This document shows, piece after piece, positions 36,001-44,653 of a stretch of 64,000 nucleotides of DNA (position 1 is its first letter; each line of letters opens with the position of its first letter). Source of the DNA: Nodosilinea nodulosa PCC 7104 (GTDB lineage: Bacteria > Cyanobacteriota > Cyanobacteriia > Phormidesmidales > Phormidesmidaceae); the NCBI RefSeq assembly GCF_000309385.1, contig NZ_JH976537.1, positions 5,849,388 through 5,913,387 on the forward strand, read 5' to 3'. The notes beneath the pieces are model-generated. The model ran no database searches, was not told where the DNA came from, and saw nothing but the letters and a program-made list of their open reading frames with translations. The position numbers and the translations under genes are program-made.

Positions 36001-36034
36001 TGGCCTGGATGGCAATACTTGGTAGAGTAACCAT
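30011..36034 (-). CDS. Giant Ser/Thr kinase - AAA ATPase - GAF - PAS - histidine kinase hybrid
   Basis: Multi-domain signalling protein of about 2007 residues. Order: an N-terminal Ser/Thr kinase (ATP Lys in AVIVKLLKQD, catalytic HKDINPGNIVL, DFG in IIDFGIATRF); a P-loop ATPase (VSGYSGIGKSALVQEL) of the AAA_16 type, with a Walker B-like VIFLDDLQWADSAT; a long helical TPR-like middle of about 700 residues; GAF (LMQILIENAGAQTGCLLL...); two PAS segments, the second with GSWNWDIVEGTVEWDD; and a HisKA_3/HATPase transmitter (REIHDTLAQSFTGILLQ, DDGCGFRMDN). The glycine-rich loop of the Ser/Thr kinase is weak (YESSNSLVYRG). The ATG at 36034 has an AGAGG ribosome site. Couples to the downstream NarL-type regulator. 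Confidence 0.93.
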   Translation of the reverse strand: MVTLPSIAIQAKIYESSNSLVYRGTREDGLAVIVKLLKQDYPSPQELTRYRQEYDITRSLNLPGVIRAYDQQAYQRTLVILLEDFGGESLEHWMRQPSNVGPMPLPYFLGLAIALTDILGQIHAAGIIHKDINPGNIVLNPASGVVKIIDFGIATRFNRTNSTFKSPHGLEGTLAYLSPEQTGRMNRTIDYRTDFYSLGVTFYELLTGQLPFPTTDILELVHCHIAKPPTPPQDLNAAIPKAVAAIILKLMAKNAEDRYQSAWGIKADLELCAEKLATGGQINDFQLGLKDVSDQFHIPQKLYGREAEIAALLAAFERVAGGSDTETERHRETERDNSPVPAEMMLVSGYSGIGKSALVQELYKPITAKRGYFISGKFDQFQRNIPYSAIVDALRKLVQQLLSEPEDRVQQWRSQLLNALGNNGQLIIDVIPEVELIIGQQLPLPEVGSTEAQNRFNLVFQKFIRACCSDRHPLVIFLDDLQWADSATLKLIELILRDRAVQFLLLIGAYRDNDATQIYPLLTAVEKLKQESVAIHQITLAPLELGAVAQLIADTLHASAEAIAPLAELVWRKTNGNPYFVSEFIKTLHAENLVVFNIHQQCWQWDIAQIKAKNITDNVVELMIGKLKQLPERTQQVLRLAACIGAEFNLATLSAICEQPAVEIYAELSTVIQSELILSTSELDENLLVQSYKFSHDRVQQAAYTLIAKEQQQAVHLQIGYLLLQSSEPEIIPHNVFEVIDHLNLGRHLVTNQQERDKIARLNLIAGQKAKRASAHSAALQYLTTGIKLLTADRWQLQYALTLALYEEATEAAYLCGELHQMEQLEIVVLEHANTVLDKIKVYETKLQICMIQSRQTEAIEIGLEVLDLLGITLPTLQTDVDFQRYLKEEVDNLDATSTRDLLELPSMTEPDKLAAMQILSSLVGAAFQAAPSLLPLIVLEQINLSIKYGNTSFSSFAYATYGGVVLNGIMQDFERGYKFGKLALNLTERLDSKKLKPKVLEMVGAHLTHCKAHIRQTLPLLQESYETGLETGDVEFSMYAAGFSCLYSYFAGLELANVVLAVRTYSEVLAQFKQQNILIHFRRLQQVVFNLQEQVENPGRLLSENYDESHYLQIHLKANDRTHLYYLYLDKLILNYLFEEISQALEYASQAELYLDGVGGTFSASVFYFYDSLAQIQFYQSVPFSERGHLLLKINSNQEKMQKWAHSAPTNFQHKYELIEAEKARILNQFFEAEELYEKAIRGARDNEYLQEEALAYELAARHYLALGRGKIAQTYMKEAHYCYECWGAMAKVKDLEARYPQFFPQASRVVDSVNRTTGKTTSNTSQVAFDLTAVMKAAQAISSEIELDHLLHSLMQILIENAGAQTGCLLLQNSGEWVIEAACELNDGENVCTTQILQSISMANRLPESIIQYVIRTHESVILNDATREGNFTNDPYIQQNKTQSLLCLPLLNQSKLVGVLYLENHLIAGAFTPDRSQVLNLLSTQAAIAIENAKLYSRLRASESQMAQFLEAMPVGIAILDATGRPYYVNQQGIELLGKGVDPAATPEQLSEVYQLYVTGTDQIYPSERLPIIRALKGERTRTDDADIHQNDAIIPAEAWGTPVFDEQGNVVYAIAAFQDITERRRAEKLLADYNQTLEQQVAERTLLLSQEIEERQHIENALRQSEAQRRLTMDFTHIGSWNWDIVEGTVEWDDNHIRLIGLVPGEVESGYQAWRDRVHPDDIDRVEQTIASTLATRNDYEAEYRVVYPNGDIHWVVARGRGVYNAAGQPVRMLGVILDVSEQREAALRERNKAEAASILEERNRMAREIHDTLAQSFTGILLQITAATQVLTDDLQATQTHLEIMEELARTGLAEARRSVSALRPQLLEEGDLSSALHRLVTQMRAAADTALIYDVYGTAYPLPTEVENHLLRIGQEALTNAVKYASAHEIRIELWYEDGQCRLHIQDDGCGFRMDNLPAEGGFGLLGMSERAEQMGAQLTIQSQPGQGTEIVVVFSQERAS

Positions 36035-36128
36035 AGAATTCCTCTGAACAGGCATGAAAGCCTTGAAATGATTATCTGGCAGATCTATGGAGTTCTCCTG
36101 GTCTGGTTAGAAATCATGACCGAGAGGC

Positions 36129-38390
36129 CTACGATTGATTGATTATGACAACAATTTCGGTGCCCCGCCCCGGCTGGCTTTGAATTGTTAGCTGGGCGCC
36201 CATGCGCTCGGCCCGCTCGCTCATGCCCAGTAGGCCAAAGCCGCCCATGGTGGGGAGACTGCCCACGCCAAAGCCCTTGCCGTCATCCTTAATATGCAAA
36301 CTGCATTGCGTGGCTTCATACACCAGCTCAACCTGAATTTCGCTGGCATTGGCATATTTAACGGCGTTGGTGAGAGCTTCCTGCCCAATTCGCAGCAGGT
36401 GATTTTCAACATCGCCAGGTAAGGGGTAGGCCGTCCCCTTAATGGTGTAGATCAGCTTAGCGTCGACCGTCGTTAGCATTTGAGTCACCAGACTTTGGAT
36501 GGCACTGCGTAAATTGCCGTCTTCCAACAGCTGGGGGCGCAGGGCGGTGACCGAACGCCGCGCCTCCATCAGCCCTGTGCGGGCCAGTTCATCAATCATG
36601 TCCAGGTGGAGCAGGGTCGCATCCGGTTCGTCGGCCAGCACCTGGGTGGCGGCTCCCACCTGAAGCAAAATGCCGGTAAACGACTGGGCTAGGGTGTCGT
36701 GAATTTCGCGCGCCATTCGGTTGCGCTCGTCCAAAATTGAGGCGGCCTCGGCTTTTTTGCGATCGCTGATGTCGTAAATTGACGCGATTTTAACCACCTG
36801 CTCCCGGTAGGTTGCCCCCTTGACGCGAATCTCGGTGGGAAAGGTGGTGCCATCGTTGCGCAGACAGCTAGTCTCCTGAAATCCTTCATCCTCGGCTTGC
36901 AGCTGCCGGACCACCCGATCGCGGTCGTCTTCAACCACCAGATCGCCCACGGGCATACCCACCGCCTCCGCCAGGGGGTAGCCAAACATCCGGGTAAAGG
37001 CGGCGTTGACATCGACGATGCGCTCCTGCTCCAGGATGACGACGGCCTCGACGGCGGCCTCCGCCAGCTGACGAAACCGGGCTTCGCTCTCCCCCAAATC
37101 GCGTTCGGCCTGCTGCCGCTCGACAATCTCCTGCTGTAGGGTCAGGGTGCGCTCGTCGACTTTTTGCTCCAGGGTGCGGGCGTAGTCGTTGAGGTTGTCC
37201 CACAGCAGGTAGCTGTTGCTGGCGATCGCCGCGCCGACCAAAGCCAGCAGCGGCGGCACCACCACAATCCACCAGCCGGCCAGAAACAGTCCGTAGGCGA
37301 CCCCCAGCAGCGCCCCCCCCAGCAGCACCACCCGCAAAACGGTTTGGCGCGGCGATGAAGATTTCCAGCCGATCACGGCTCCGATCGCTGACCAGCCGAT
37401 AATCCACAGCCATTCCAGCAGGTCTGGCCAGACCTGCAGCAGCGGGCGACCCTCCAGGGCGGCGCTGAGCAATTGGCTGGCAAGCAGCGCATGTACCTCA
37501 ACCCCAGCCGGGGCCGTCAGGGTATCGGTCGTGTAGGCGGTGAAAAATTTGTCTTCGATGCTCTCTGCCGTAAGCCCAACCAGGACGATGCGATCGCGCA
37601 TTAGATCCGGCGGCACGTCGCCCTGCAGCAAATCCGTAAGTGAAACCGTGGGAAACCCGCCGTGAAATCGAGGAAAATTGGCCAGAATTTGATACCCTCC
37701 GGCATCCATGCCCACATAGCCGCCCGCGTTGGGGGTCAGGGGAGTGAAGGTGGCCCGCCCCAGCCGAAACGTCATTTGATCGGGGCTGAGGGGCTGCCGC
37801 TTGATGTCCTGTTGATCCAGATAGGCAAAGGCTAGCCGCGCCCCCAGGGTAAAGATCGAGCGATCGTCTGGCGTTCTCAGGTAGAGCAGGCTGCGGCGAA
37901 CGCGGTTATCTGGGTCCAAAAGCAGATCGCTGGCGGTAACTTGATCACGCTGCTTTAGCTCAGAGGGCGCATGAATGCGCTCTCCCTGCGCCGTTTTAAT
38001 TACCTTCTCCACACCAAATAAGTTAGGCGTAGACCTAAATACATCGACCAGATCTGAATGACCGGGCTCAACGGGCAGATCGCGAAACAAATCTAGGCCA
38101 ATCACCCTGGGCTGCTGCTGGCGGATCAGCGACAGCGTACGCGCCAGGGTGGCATCGGACATGGGCCACTGCCCCAGCTGCTTAATATCCGACTCATCGA
38201 TCGTGACTAAAACGATGCGTGGGTCTACAGGTTCCACCGGGCGCAGCCGAAACATCTGGTCGAGGGCGATCAGTTCCATGAACTGAAGCGCCCCGGCCAG
38301 ACGCAAAATCAGCAGGCCTGCGGCAATGCTGGGAGCCGTAATTAAGACGCCACGCCATTGCCCCAGGTGCTGGTTTAAGGTTGTCCACAT
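36129..38390 (-). CDS. CHASE2 - PAS - NarX-type histidine kinase
   Basis: Membrane histidine kinase of 753 residues. After an N-terminal helix (VLITAPSIAAGLLILRLAG) comes a CHASE2 extracytoplasmic sensor (DQMFRLRPVEPVDPRIVLV ... GVEVHALLASQLLSAALEG), then three closely packed membrane helices (about residues 325-395), a coiled coil, a PAS domain (RFRQLAEAAVEAVVILEQE) and the HisKA_3 transmitter (REIHDTLAQSFTGILLQVG) with HATPase (DDGKGFGVGSL). The transmitter is nearly the same as in the giant kinase downstream and the interrupted kinase at 54-58 kb. CHASE2 is common in kinases and cyclases encoded next to CHAT genes. It lies between DUF928 and the giant kinase. Confidence 0.93.
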   Translation of the reverse strand: MWTTLNQHLGQWRGVLITAPSIAAGLLILRLAGALQFMELIALDQMFRLRPVEPVDPRIVLVTIDESDIKQLGQWPMSDATLARTLSLIRQQQPRVIGLDLFRDLPVEPGHSDLVDVFRSTPNLFGVEKVIKTAQGERIHAPSELKQRDQVTASDLLLDPDNRVRRSLLYLRTPDDRSIFTLGARLAFAYLDQQDIKRQPLSPDQMTFRLGRATFTPLTPNAGGYVGMDAGGYQILANFPRFHGGFPTVSLTDLLQGDVPPDLMRDRIVLVGLTAESIEDKFFTAYTTDTLTAPAGVEVHALLASQLLSAALEGRPLLQVWPDLLEWLWIIGWSAIGAVIGWKSSSPRQTVLRVVLLGGALLGVAYGLFLAGWWIVVVPPLLALVGAAIASNSYLLWDNLNDYARTLEQKVDERTLTLQQEIVERQQAERDLGESEARFRQLAEAAVEAVVILEQERIVDVNAAFTRMFGYPLAEAVGMPVGDLVVEDDRDRVVRQLQAEDEGFQETSCLRNDGTTFPTEIRVKGATYREQVVKIASIYDISDRKKAEAASILDERNRMAREIHDTLAQSFTGILLQVGAATQVLADEPDATLLHLDMIDELARTGLMEARRSVTALRPQLLEDGNLRSAIQSLVTQMLTTVDAKLIYTIKGTAYPLPGDVENHLLRIGQEALTNAVKYANASEIQVELVYEATQCSLHIKDDGKGFGVGSLPTMGGFGLLGMSERAERMGAQLTIQSQPGRGTEIVVIINQS

Positions 38391-38468
38391 AGACTCACGC
38401 GATCGCTCAATGCAGATGATTTAGGAGCTGGAATTAAGTAGGTTTTGAGGTTTGAGTAGGCGGCTGAA

Positions 38469-38524
38469 TTCAAAGTTCAAAATTCAAAATTCAAAGTTCA
38501 AAGTTCAAAATTCAAAATTCAAAA
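38469..38524. repeat. Heptad short repeat TTCAAAR, 8 units
   Basis: Eight consecutive heptamers TTCAAAG or TTCAAAA fill part of the spacer between the DUF928 and CHASE2-kinase genes. Related to the three-unit array at 9938-9958. Confidence 0.9.
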
Positions 38525-38535
38525 CTTGGCTTTGC

Positions 38536-39348
38536 CTAGTATGAGATCGAGTTGCTTTCGACGGGAGTATCGATTCCACCCGATTGCAGCAGCTCGTGCC
38601 AGGTTGTAGCAAGGCTGGTGTCTTCTGGATCGGTGCGCCGGAGCTCAGCCAGCAGGGCGAGGGCATCGTACCAAACGCCATCTTGCTCGTATAGCGCCAG
38701 GCGATCGCTGGCCGAGGCCTGCTCTAGCTGCGCCGCCCGAGCCGGGTCGAGGTCGAGGCGCTGAACGGTGCCGGTGACAAACTGATCTTCCAGGCGATCG
38801 TTCGGGTCGCAAATGATGGCAAACGTCCAGGTATAGGTCTTGCCCACCGCCAAAGCCGCCGTCTGGTCGGGCAGGCTGATGCTGACGATGGCGGGCGTTG
38901 TAGGCAGGGGCACGGTGGTGCGATAGAGGCCCTGCCCGGCCTGGTTGCGGAGACTAAACTCTGCGCTCTCAGCATTAGTGGTAGGCACATAGACCAGAAA
39001 GGTAGGGTGGGTCGCTAGGGTTAGGCCCGGTTTGGTAATCGGACTCAGCGCCGTCAGCAGGGGGCCGGGAGTGGCTGAGTTGGGGGCTGCCCCGGCGTCT
39101 TGAGGACAGGCGGAGGCATTGCGCCGTCCCCCTGGGGCCGAGCTGCCCGGATTGGTCGGCGGCGGCGGCGGGTTGCTTTGCTTCAGGCGAGTGGCCCCTT
39201 TGCTCACGGGGGCCGCCGCCCAGATCGATGGAGGATTTTTGGCCCCAGGCTGGGGAGAGGCGATCGCCCCAGCCCCTGGGTCTAGCCCCAGGAGAACGCC
39301 AGCGGCAGCGCCATAAACGAGAGCCCTATAAACGAGAAATTTAATCAT
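38536..39348 (-). CDS. DUF928 family exported protein
   Basis: A 270-residue protein of the DUF928 family, which in cyanobacteria is repeatedly encoded beside CHAT/TPR and CHASE2 genes. A hydrophobic N-terminus (ALVYGAAAGVLLGLDPGAGA) suggests export. A proline-rich linker follows, then the family domain with LTLATHPTFLVYVP, AIVSISLPDQTAALAVGK, YTWTFAIICDPNDRLEDQ and a helical end (WYDALALLAELRRTDPED). No function is established. It starts 4 bp after the CHAT gene stops, so both are one transcript. Confidence 0.88.
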   Translation of the reverse strand: MIKFLVYRALVYGAAAGVLLGLDPGAGAIASPQPGAKNPPSIWAAAPVSKGATRLKQSNPPPPPTNPGSSAPGGRRNASACPQDAGAAPNSATPGPLLTALSPITKPGLTLATHPTFLVYVPTTNAESAEFSLRNQAGQGLYRTTVPLPTTPAIVSISLPDQTAALAVGKTYTWTFAIICDPNDRLEDQFVTGTVQRLDLDPARAAQLEQASASDRLALYEQDGVWYDALALLAELRRTDPEDTSLATTWHELLQSGGIDTPVESNSISY

Positions 39349-39352
39349 GGTT

Positions 39353-42082
39353 TTAAAGCCAATTTCCTAACAGAATAAACGGTGCCCAGTAGTAGGGAGA
39401 GAGGTAGTCGTCCTGGTGCAGCAGGGTGACCTGGGCGCGACGCAGGGCCTCGGCCTTGGTGACGCCGGGCAACCCCAGCTGGCGGTAAAACTCAATCATC
39501 AGGGCAGCGGTGGAGCGATCGCCCACCGACCACAGCGAGGCCAGGGTGCTGCGCGCCCCCGATCGCACCGCCACCCCGGCCATGCCCAGGGCGGCCCGGC
39601 GATCGCCCGTGGCGGTCTGGCAGGCGCTCAGCACCAGCAGCTCGATTGGCGTGCGATCGCCCTCGCGAAAGCGCAGCAGCTGATCGAGCTGCTTCACGTC
39701 AATGCGGCCATCCCAGGTCAAGATAAACGTGTCTTCCGCCCTGGAGCTAAACTGGCCGTGGGTGGCCAGGTGAACCACAGAGGCCGGGGTAGACTCCACC
39801 TGGGCCTCAAAGGACTGCTTGGTAAAGGCCTGATCCAGCAGCACTCGGCCCGGCAGTTCGGCCTGAATCTGCTGAATTTCCACCGCCACGTTGGGCAGAG
39901 CCGTAAAACCTTCGCGGGCCTGACTCAGCCCCGCCAGCAGCAGGCGCAGGCGCTGCCGCTCCAACGCCTGGGGTTGCAGCAGCTGCAATCCAGGGGTGAG
40001 CACAACGCTGTAGGTTTCCACCAGGTAGCGATCGCCGTCGTGGAGGGCGGTCATGGGCAAGTTTCGCAGCGGGCCGTCGGGCACAAAAACCAGGGTGGTG
40101 ATGCCGCTGGCCGTGAGCTGATCGGCGATCGGGCGCAGCAGCAGATCGTAGACCCGCTGGGCGGCAGGCAGCCAGTCTTCGACAAAGGCGGTCGGCCTGA
40201 GCGACTGGCGCATTTCGGTCAGAATGCCTTCGACCTCCGCCTGGGAGAGCTGGGTTTTGTGGTAGCGCAGTGGCTGGTTGGGCAACGCCAGAATCACCGC
40301 CAGCTGGTTCGGCAGAATGATTGGGTAAATCACCGCGGCGTGGGGATCAATCTGGTCGATGTCAACCGGGCGCGCATTCACGCAGGCCTCTCGAAAGAAG
40401 TTGTCGAGTTCGGCCAGCTGTAGCGCTTCGATCACCTGCCGCGCCTGCTTCAGGTTTTCCTGACTGGGCGACTGGTCTGGGCCGGAGGCATCCGATTGCA
40501 GCAGCAGCTCCACAAACTGGCGATAGACCGGCTCGACGCTCTCTCGAAAGGAAAACTGCACATCCTGACTAATCGCCACCAGATCGCTGCGCAGCGATTG
40601 CAGCGATTTAACCGCGTCTCCATAGGCCGCCGTGGCCTGGGGCAAATTGCCGGTGCAGGGCTGGGTGCCCCGGCAGCCGATGCGGCCCAGCTGCCACTGC
40701 CACTGGTAGGCAATGTCGGCGGCACCGATAGCCTGGGCCAGCTCCAGCGCCTGCCGGGTTAGATCCTGAGCTTCGTCCCACTGGCGGGTGGTTTCATACA
40801 GACTGCCCAGGGCGCCCAGGGCATAGGATTCGGCCCGAGTATCCCCCATCTGGTGGACGTATTGGGCCGCCGTGGCCAGGCCTTGAGCCGAGGTTTTAAA
40901 CAGCTCGGGCGGCAGCGTTTCTCCGGCGGCGCTGGCGGCTTTGCCGCTCAGCTTGACCACGCTCTGGGCCAGATCAATCTGCCCATAAATGGCCAAATTC
41001 CCGGACGGCAATCTGCGCAGGAGGGACTGAATGGGCGACACCAATCGTTCAGCCTCGGCCCACCGCTGGGCTTCCACCAGAAGACTGAGCTGGGCCAGCT
41101 GCGCTTGAGCCACCGCTGCGGGGGAGGGTGCGATCGCAGCCGCCTGCTGGTAAAAAGCCATTGCCCCGTCGGGGTCTGCCTGGGCGCGCGCCGTGTTGCC
41201 CAGGCTGAGCAGAATGCCGCTAATGTCGGCTGCGGGCGCTGACGGAAGCTGCCGGGCGATCGCCAAACTCTGCTCTAAAACCTGGCGCGATCGCCCCAGG
41301 TCCCCCACCCCCCTCAACACCCTGCCCAGGTTGCGCAACCCCGTCACCTTCAGCGACGAATCGGGCTGCGCCTGCAATGATTGCTCGACCTGAGTTAGCA
41401 GGGCTCTGGCCTGCCGGTAAAACCCGTCTGCCTGTAAGGCTCTGGCCTGATTGATCTGGCTGCCCACGATGCCGTCGGCATCATCGGTGGCCCGGTAGGT
41501 TGCTTCCGCCGCCTGCCATGTGGTCAATGCGTCTGAGGCCAGCCCCTGATCGAGCTGTAGCTGGCCCTGAATGGTGAGCACCTGCGCCCGCACCCCTGCC
41601 GCCTCTGAACTGGCGGCGGCGGGCACATCGAGCAGCGACATCGCCTGCGTGATGGCATCATTGGCGGCGGTCCACTGGCCTAAATCGCCAAAAGCCTGGG
41701 CCATAAAACTCAAGATCAACGCCTGATTGAGGGCATCACCCGCCTGTTCGTAACCCGTGACGGCCTGCTGCCAGAGGGCGATCGCCTGCGTCGGCTGACC
41801 CGCCTGATAGGCAGCCTCGGCCTGCTGCACCAGTTGATTGAGCGCATCGGATTCAGCCGATGGCGGCAGGGGTGATACTGCGATCGATGGATCTGAGTCT
41901 TCCACTCCGATCTCGCGGCCAGCATCCTGAGCGGCAACCACAATAGTAGTCTGAAGAATAAGCGTGATCAAAAAGCCTAAGGCCGCCAATTGCAGCAGTC
42001 TCAGCCATCTTGTTCGGGCAAAAATACGCCCCGGCAAAGATTTCCCTTGAGTGATTTGCCTCGTCCGGTCAGCCTCATTCAT
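39353..42082 (-). CDS. CHAT-domain caspase-like protease with TPR repeats
   Basis: A 909-residue protein with an N-terminal membrane or signal segment (LAALGFLITLILQTTIVVAA), about ten TPR-type helical repeats (residues 60-450) and a C-terminal CHAT domain of the caspase/separase clan. Both catalytic positions are visible: His in VVHLATHGQFSSRAED and Cys in LLVLSACQTATGDRRA, followed by the typical GMAGVAVRSGARSTLASLW. The start codon directly follows the stop of the TPS exoprotein, and its ribosome site (AAAGGAGGT) lies inside that gene's last codons, so translation is tightly coupled. The substrate is unknown; the exoproteins next door or the kinases are candidates. Confidence 0.93.
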   Translation of the reverse strand: MNEADRTRQITQGKSLPGRIFARTRWLRLLQLAALGFLITLILQTTIVVAAQDAGREIGVEDSDPSIAVSPLPPSAESDALNQLVQQAEAAYQAGQPTQAIALWQQAVTGYEQAGDALNQALILSFMAQAFGDLGQWTAANDAITQAMSLLDVPAAASSEAAGVRAQVLTIQGQLQLDQGLASDALTTWQAAEATYRATDDADGIVGSQINQARALQADGFYRQARALLTQVEQSLQAQPDSSLKVTGLRNLGRVLRGVGDLGRSRQVLEQSLAIARQLPSAPAADISGILLSLGNTARAQADPDGAMAFYQQAAAIAPSPAAVAQAQLAQLSLLVEAQRWAEAERLVSPIQSLLRRLPSGNLAIYGQIDLAQSVVKLSGKAASAAGETLPPELFKTSAQGLATAAQYVHQMGDTRAESYALGALGSLYETTRQWDEAQDLTRQALELAQAIGAADIAYQWQWQLGRIGCRGTQPCTGNLPQATAAYGDAVKSLQSLRSDLVAISQDVQFSFRESVEPVYRQFVELLLQSDASGPDQSPSQENLKQARQVIEALQLAELDNFFREACVNARPVDIDQIDPHAAVIYPIILPNQLAVILALPNQPLRYHKTQLSQAEVEGILTEMRQSLRPTAFVEDWLPAAQRVYDLLLRPIADQLTASGITTLVFVPDGPLRNLPMTALHDGDRYLVETYSVVLTPGLQLLQPQALERQRLRLLLAGLSQAREGFTALPNVAVEIQQIQAELPGRVLLDQAFTKQSFEAQVESTPASVVHLATHGQFSSRAEDTFILTWDGRIDVKQLDQLLRFREGDRTPIELLVLSACQTATGDRRAALGMAGVAVRSGARSTLASLWSVGDRSTAALMIEFYRQLGLPGVTKAEALRRAQVTLLHQDDYLSPYYWAPFILLGNWL

Positions 42083-44575
42083 CTACCGACCTCCTTTGCA
42101 ATCGATAAACAGACTCAGCGGGTTATGGGCAACGGCGGCTGGGGCAACGAGCCAGACGGCTCCATTGGGCGCAATCTGCAATGCGGTAGCTTCAATCAGG
42201 GACGGATTAGAGAGTCGCCCATCGGACATTGAGGCATTCGCAGGGGGATTGCCTGACTCAGACGGCGAGGCTGACCAAGTCACCTCTAGCCTGCGGCGGT
42301 CTTGCCAGCCGGCATCGTCATCCAATTGCTGCTCTGGGTTGGGCGGCAGACCACCTCGCCCCGTGACCACAAAGGAATTGCCCCGGCTGGCCGGACAGCC
42401 CTGGGCAATGAGTCGGGAAGGATCGATCAGGTTATCCGGTAGCTCAACCAAGCCAAAAGTGGGGTTGAGTTGATTAACGTTGAGTTGCACCGTGCCGCTA
42501 GAGGCAGAATTGACTCCGGTGGCGGTAATGTCGCTCAAAGGCGTATCTTGGGGACGAGCCTGAATGCCAAAAATACCGGCAGCATTGATCGTCACATTGC
42601 CACCCCGAGCGTTCACCGAATTGGCACGAATGTCGCTATCTTCGGCAGGAATAGCGATGATTGAGCCTGCATTAACCTGAATATTGCCCCCATTGTCACC
42701 CGCCGAAGTTGTGATTTGACTGTGGTTTCGCAGCAGTAGAAAATCTCGCACGTTGAGGTCAATATTGCCCCCTTCCCCAGAGGCCGTAGCGGCAGTAATT
42801 GAACTGCCACGGTCTACGACAATCGAATTAGCATTCACCCTCAATGTGCCAGCGCTGCCGGTGCCATCATTGCTGGCGGTGACGTTTGCTTCATCCGTGA
42901 GGCTTAAACGGGGAGTATTGATGGTCACACTACCAGAATTGCCGCCTGGTCTGTCGGGAAGTTGATAAGCTCGTCTTAAAAAAGCACTTGGAATCGGGGC
43001 AGATGAACCTACATAGTTGGGAAGGGAAGGCAATGAGGAACGACCACTGACTTCTACAGACTCACTGGCATTGACTGTGAGACTACCTGCACGTCCCGAT
43101 CCTAATGTGGCAGTCGAAACGGCTCCTCCCTGAATAACTAACCTTGAAGTGTTGACTGTGAGTTGACCCGCATCTCCAGAACCAAGAGTGAGAGCCTGCA
43201 AGACACTTCTAATGGAAAGACTGCTCTGTCCACTCAGTTCTATTGAATCCAGCGCATTCACAGTGACATCACCACTGCGACCGATTCCAAAAGTTACCGA
43301 TCCGATGGTTCCTCCCCTGAGAATCGTTACCTTTTGCGTTGACACAGTGACATCGCCTGCATCTCCAGAACTGAAAACGCTATTGCCAATGGCACTGAGT
43401 AGACTGGGGTCAATGAATGAAAAACCAATGACTTGAATTGAGTCAGAGGCTTGCATAGTTACATTACCTGTCTTGCCGGAGTTGTAGGAGCGAGCAGATA
43501 TTTGTGCGCCATCTCGAACCGTTAATTGTCGAGTTGAAACGTCAATGTCTGCTCCACGTCCAACTCCCACAGTTTGACTTTCCAAGCCACCAGAAATTCT
43601 ACCGTCTAGGCTACTACTGCTCAGTTCTAAAGACTGGGCAGCATTCACTCTAATGCTCCCGTCTGATTGAATCCCTTGGTTTTGAATCAACAAGAGTGAA
43701 CCATCTGCCAGCGAGACCTGATTGCCCTGTATCTGAATCAACCCGCCGCCACTGGCATCAACTAACGCCTGTTGGGACAGACGGATATTGCCAAAAGTCT
43801 GCGCCCCTAACTGGCTTAGGATAAAGCTATCATCAAAGCTCACTTGCCCATCGCGCACGCTGCTTAACTCAATTTTTCCTTGTTCTGCTGTCAGAGTGCT
43901 GCCTGTCAGCTCAATATTTCCTCCAATCAAAGCAAGAGTGCGTCCTGCTGGTACTTGCAGCCCCGTTGGGTTAGCTGCTCTAGCAATGGACGAAAAATAT
44001 GGCACTGGGACGGATAAATCGTACCCAGTTCCCTGCACCGAAATTGGCCCTGGACTCGCTCCCATCTGCAAGCCAACCGGGGCAGTCACCGTCAATAGCG
44101 GCGTCGTTTGAGGATTGATTACACCGTACTGAAATCCATCGGCAAAATTGATGCTGCTGGCCGTTGTGGCCACAAAAGAACCGCCAATATTTAACGCTCC
44201 ATTAGGGCCAAACAAGATGCCGTTAGGATTGAGCAAAAACAGATTAGCTGTACCATTCGCCTGAATTAGCCCATCAATATTGGAGATTGACCCACCCGTA
44301 ACTCGGCTAAAAATAGTCTGCACATCGGCGGCATTATTAAAGTAAATAGACCCCCCGGTGGGTACCGAAAGCTGACTGAAACTGTGGAACAGATTGCCCC
44401 CGCGCCTGGCCCCACCATCCACCTGAAAGTTGGGATCGCCTGAAACCTGCGATCGCTCTCCCACCGGCAGCGTATCGTCAGAAACCACCTGCGCCACGAT
44501 GGGTTGAGCAAACCCAAAAGCCCCTAACCCACTGCCCACTATTAATAACAACCTATTCCAGTCGTGTCGGCTCAT
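42083..44575 (-). CDS. Two-partner-secretion exoprotein 2 (filamentous-haemagglutinin type)
   Basis: Secreted TpsA-like protein of 830 residues. After the signal sequence (LLLIVGSGLGAFGFAQPIVA) comes the TPS domain with NLFHSFSQLSVPTGGS, FNNAADVQTIFSRVTGG and the NLFLLNPNGILFGPNG hallmark. The rest is a right-handed beta-helix with repeats of the type GNVTI, GDVTV and GNIDL. A conserved C-terminal cap (LIAQGCPASRGNSFVVTGRG) is shared with the upstream paralogue. It needs an outer-membrane TpsB transporter, which is not in the window. Likely role: surface adhesin or contact-dependent factor. Confidence 0.92.
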   Translation of the reverse strand: MSRHDWNRLLLIVGSGLGAFGFAQPIVAQVVSDDTLPVGERSQVSGDPNFQVDGGARRGGNLFHSFSQLSVPTGGSIYFNNAADVQTIFSRVTGGSISNIDGLIQANGTANLFLLNPNGILFGPNGALNIGGSFVATTASSINFADGFQYGVINPQTTPLLTVTAPVGLQMGASPGPISVQGTGYDLSVPVPYFSSIARAANPTGLQVPAGRTLALIGGNIELTGSTLTAEQGKIELSSVRDGQVSFDDSFILSQLGAQTFGNIRLSQQALVDASGGGLIQIQGNQVSLADGSLLLIQNQGIQSDGSIRVNAAQSLELSSSSLDGRISGGLESQTVGVGRGADIDVSTRQLTVRDGAQISARSYNSGKTGNVTMQASDSIQVIGFSFIDPSLLSAIGNSVFSSGDAGDVTVSTQKVTILRGGTIGSVTFGIGRSGDVTVNALDSIELSGQSSLSIRSVLQALTLGSGDAGQLTVNTSRLVIQGGAVSTATLGSGRAGSLTVNASESVEVSGRSSLPSLPNYVGSSAPIPSAFLRRAYQLPDRPGGNSGSVTINTPRLSLTDEANVTASNDGTGSAGTLRVNANSIVVDRGSSITAATASGEGGNIDLNVRDFLLLRNHSQITTSAGDNGGNIQVNAGSIIAIPAEDSDIRANSVNARGGNVTINAAGIFGIQARPQDTPLSDITATGVNSASSGTVQLNVNQLNPTFGLVELPDNLIDPSRLIAQGCPASRGNSFVVTGRGGLPPNPEQQLDDDAGWQDRRRLEVTWSASPSESGNPPANASMSDGRLSNPSLIEATALQIAPNGAVWLVAPAAVAHNPLSLFIDCKGGR

Positions 44576-44653
44576 ATCGTGCTCTTCGTTTCCATCGTTG
44601 GCTAGGGTTTATAGGACCAAATAAGTTCGGTCAGTAACAGGCCTTCGCAGCAC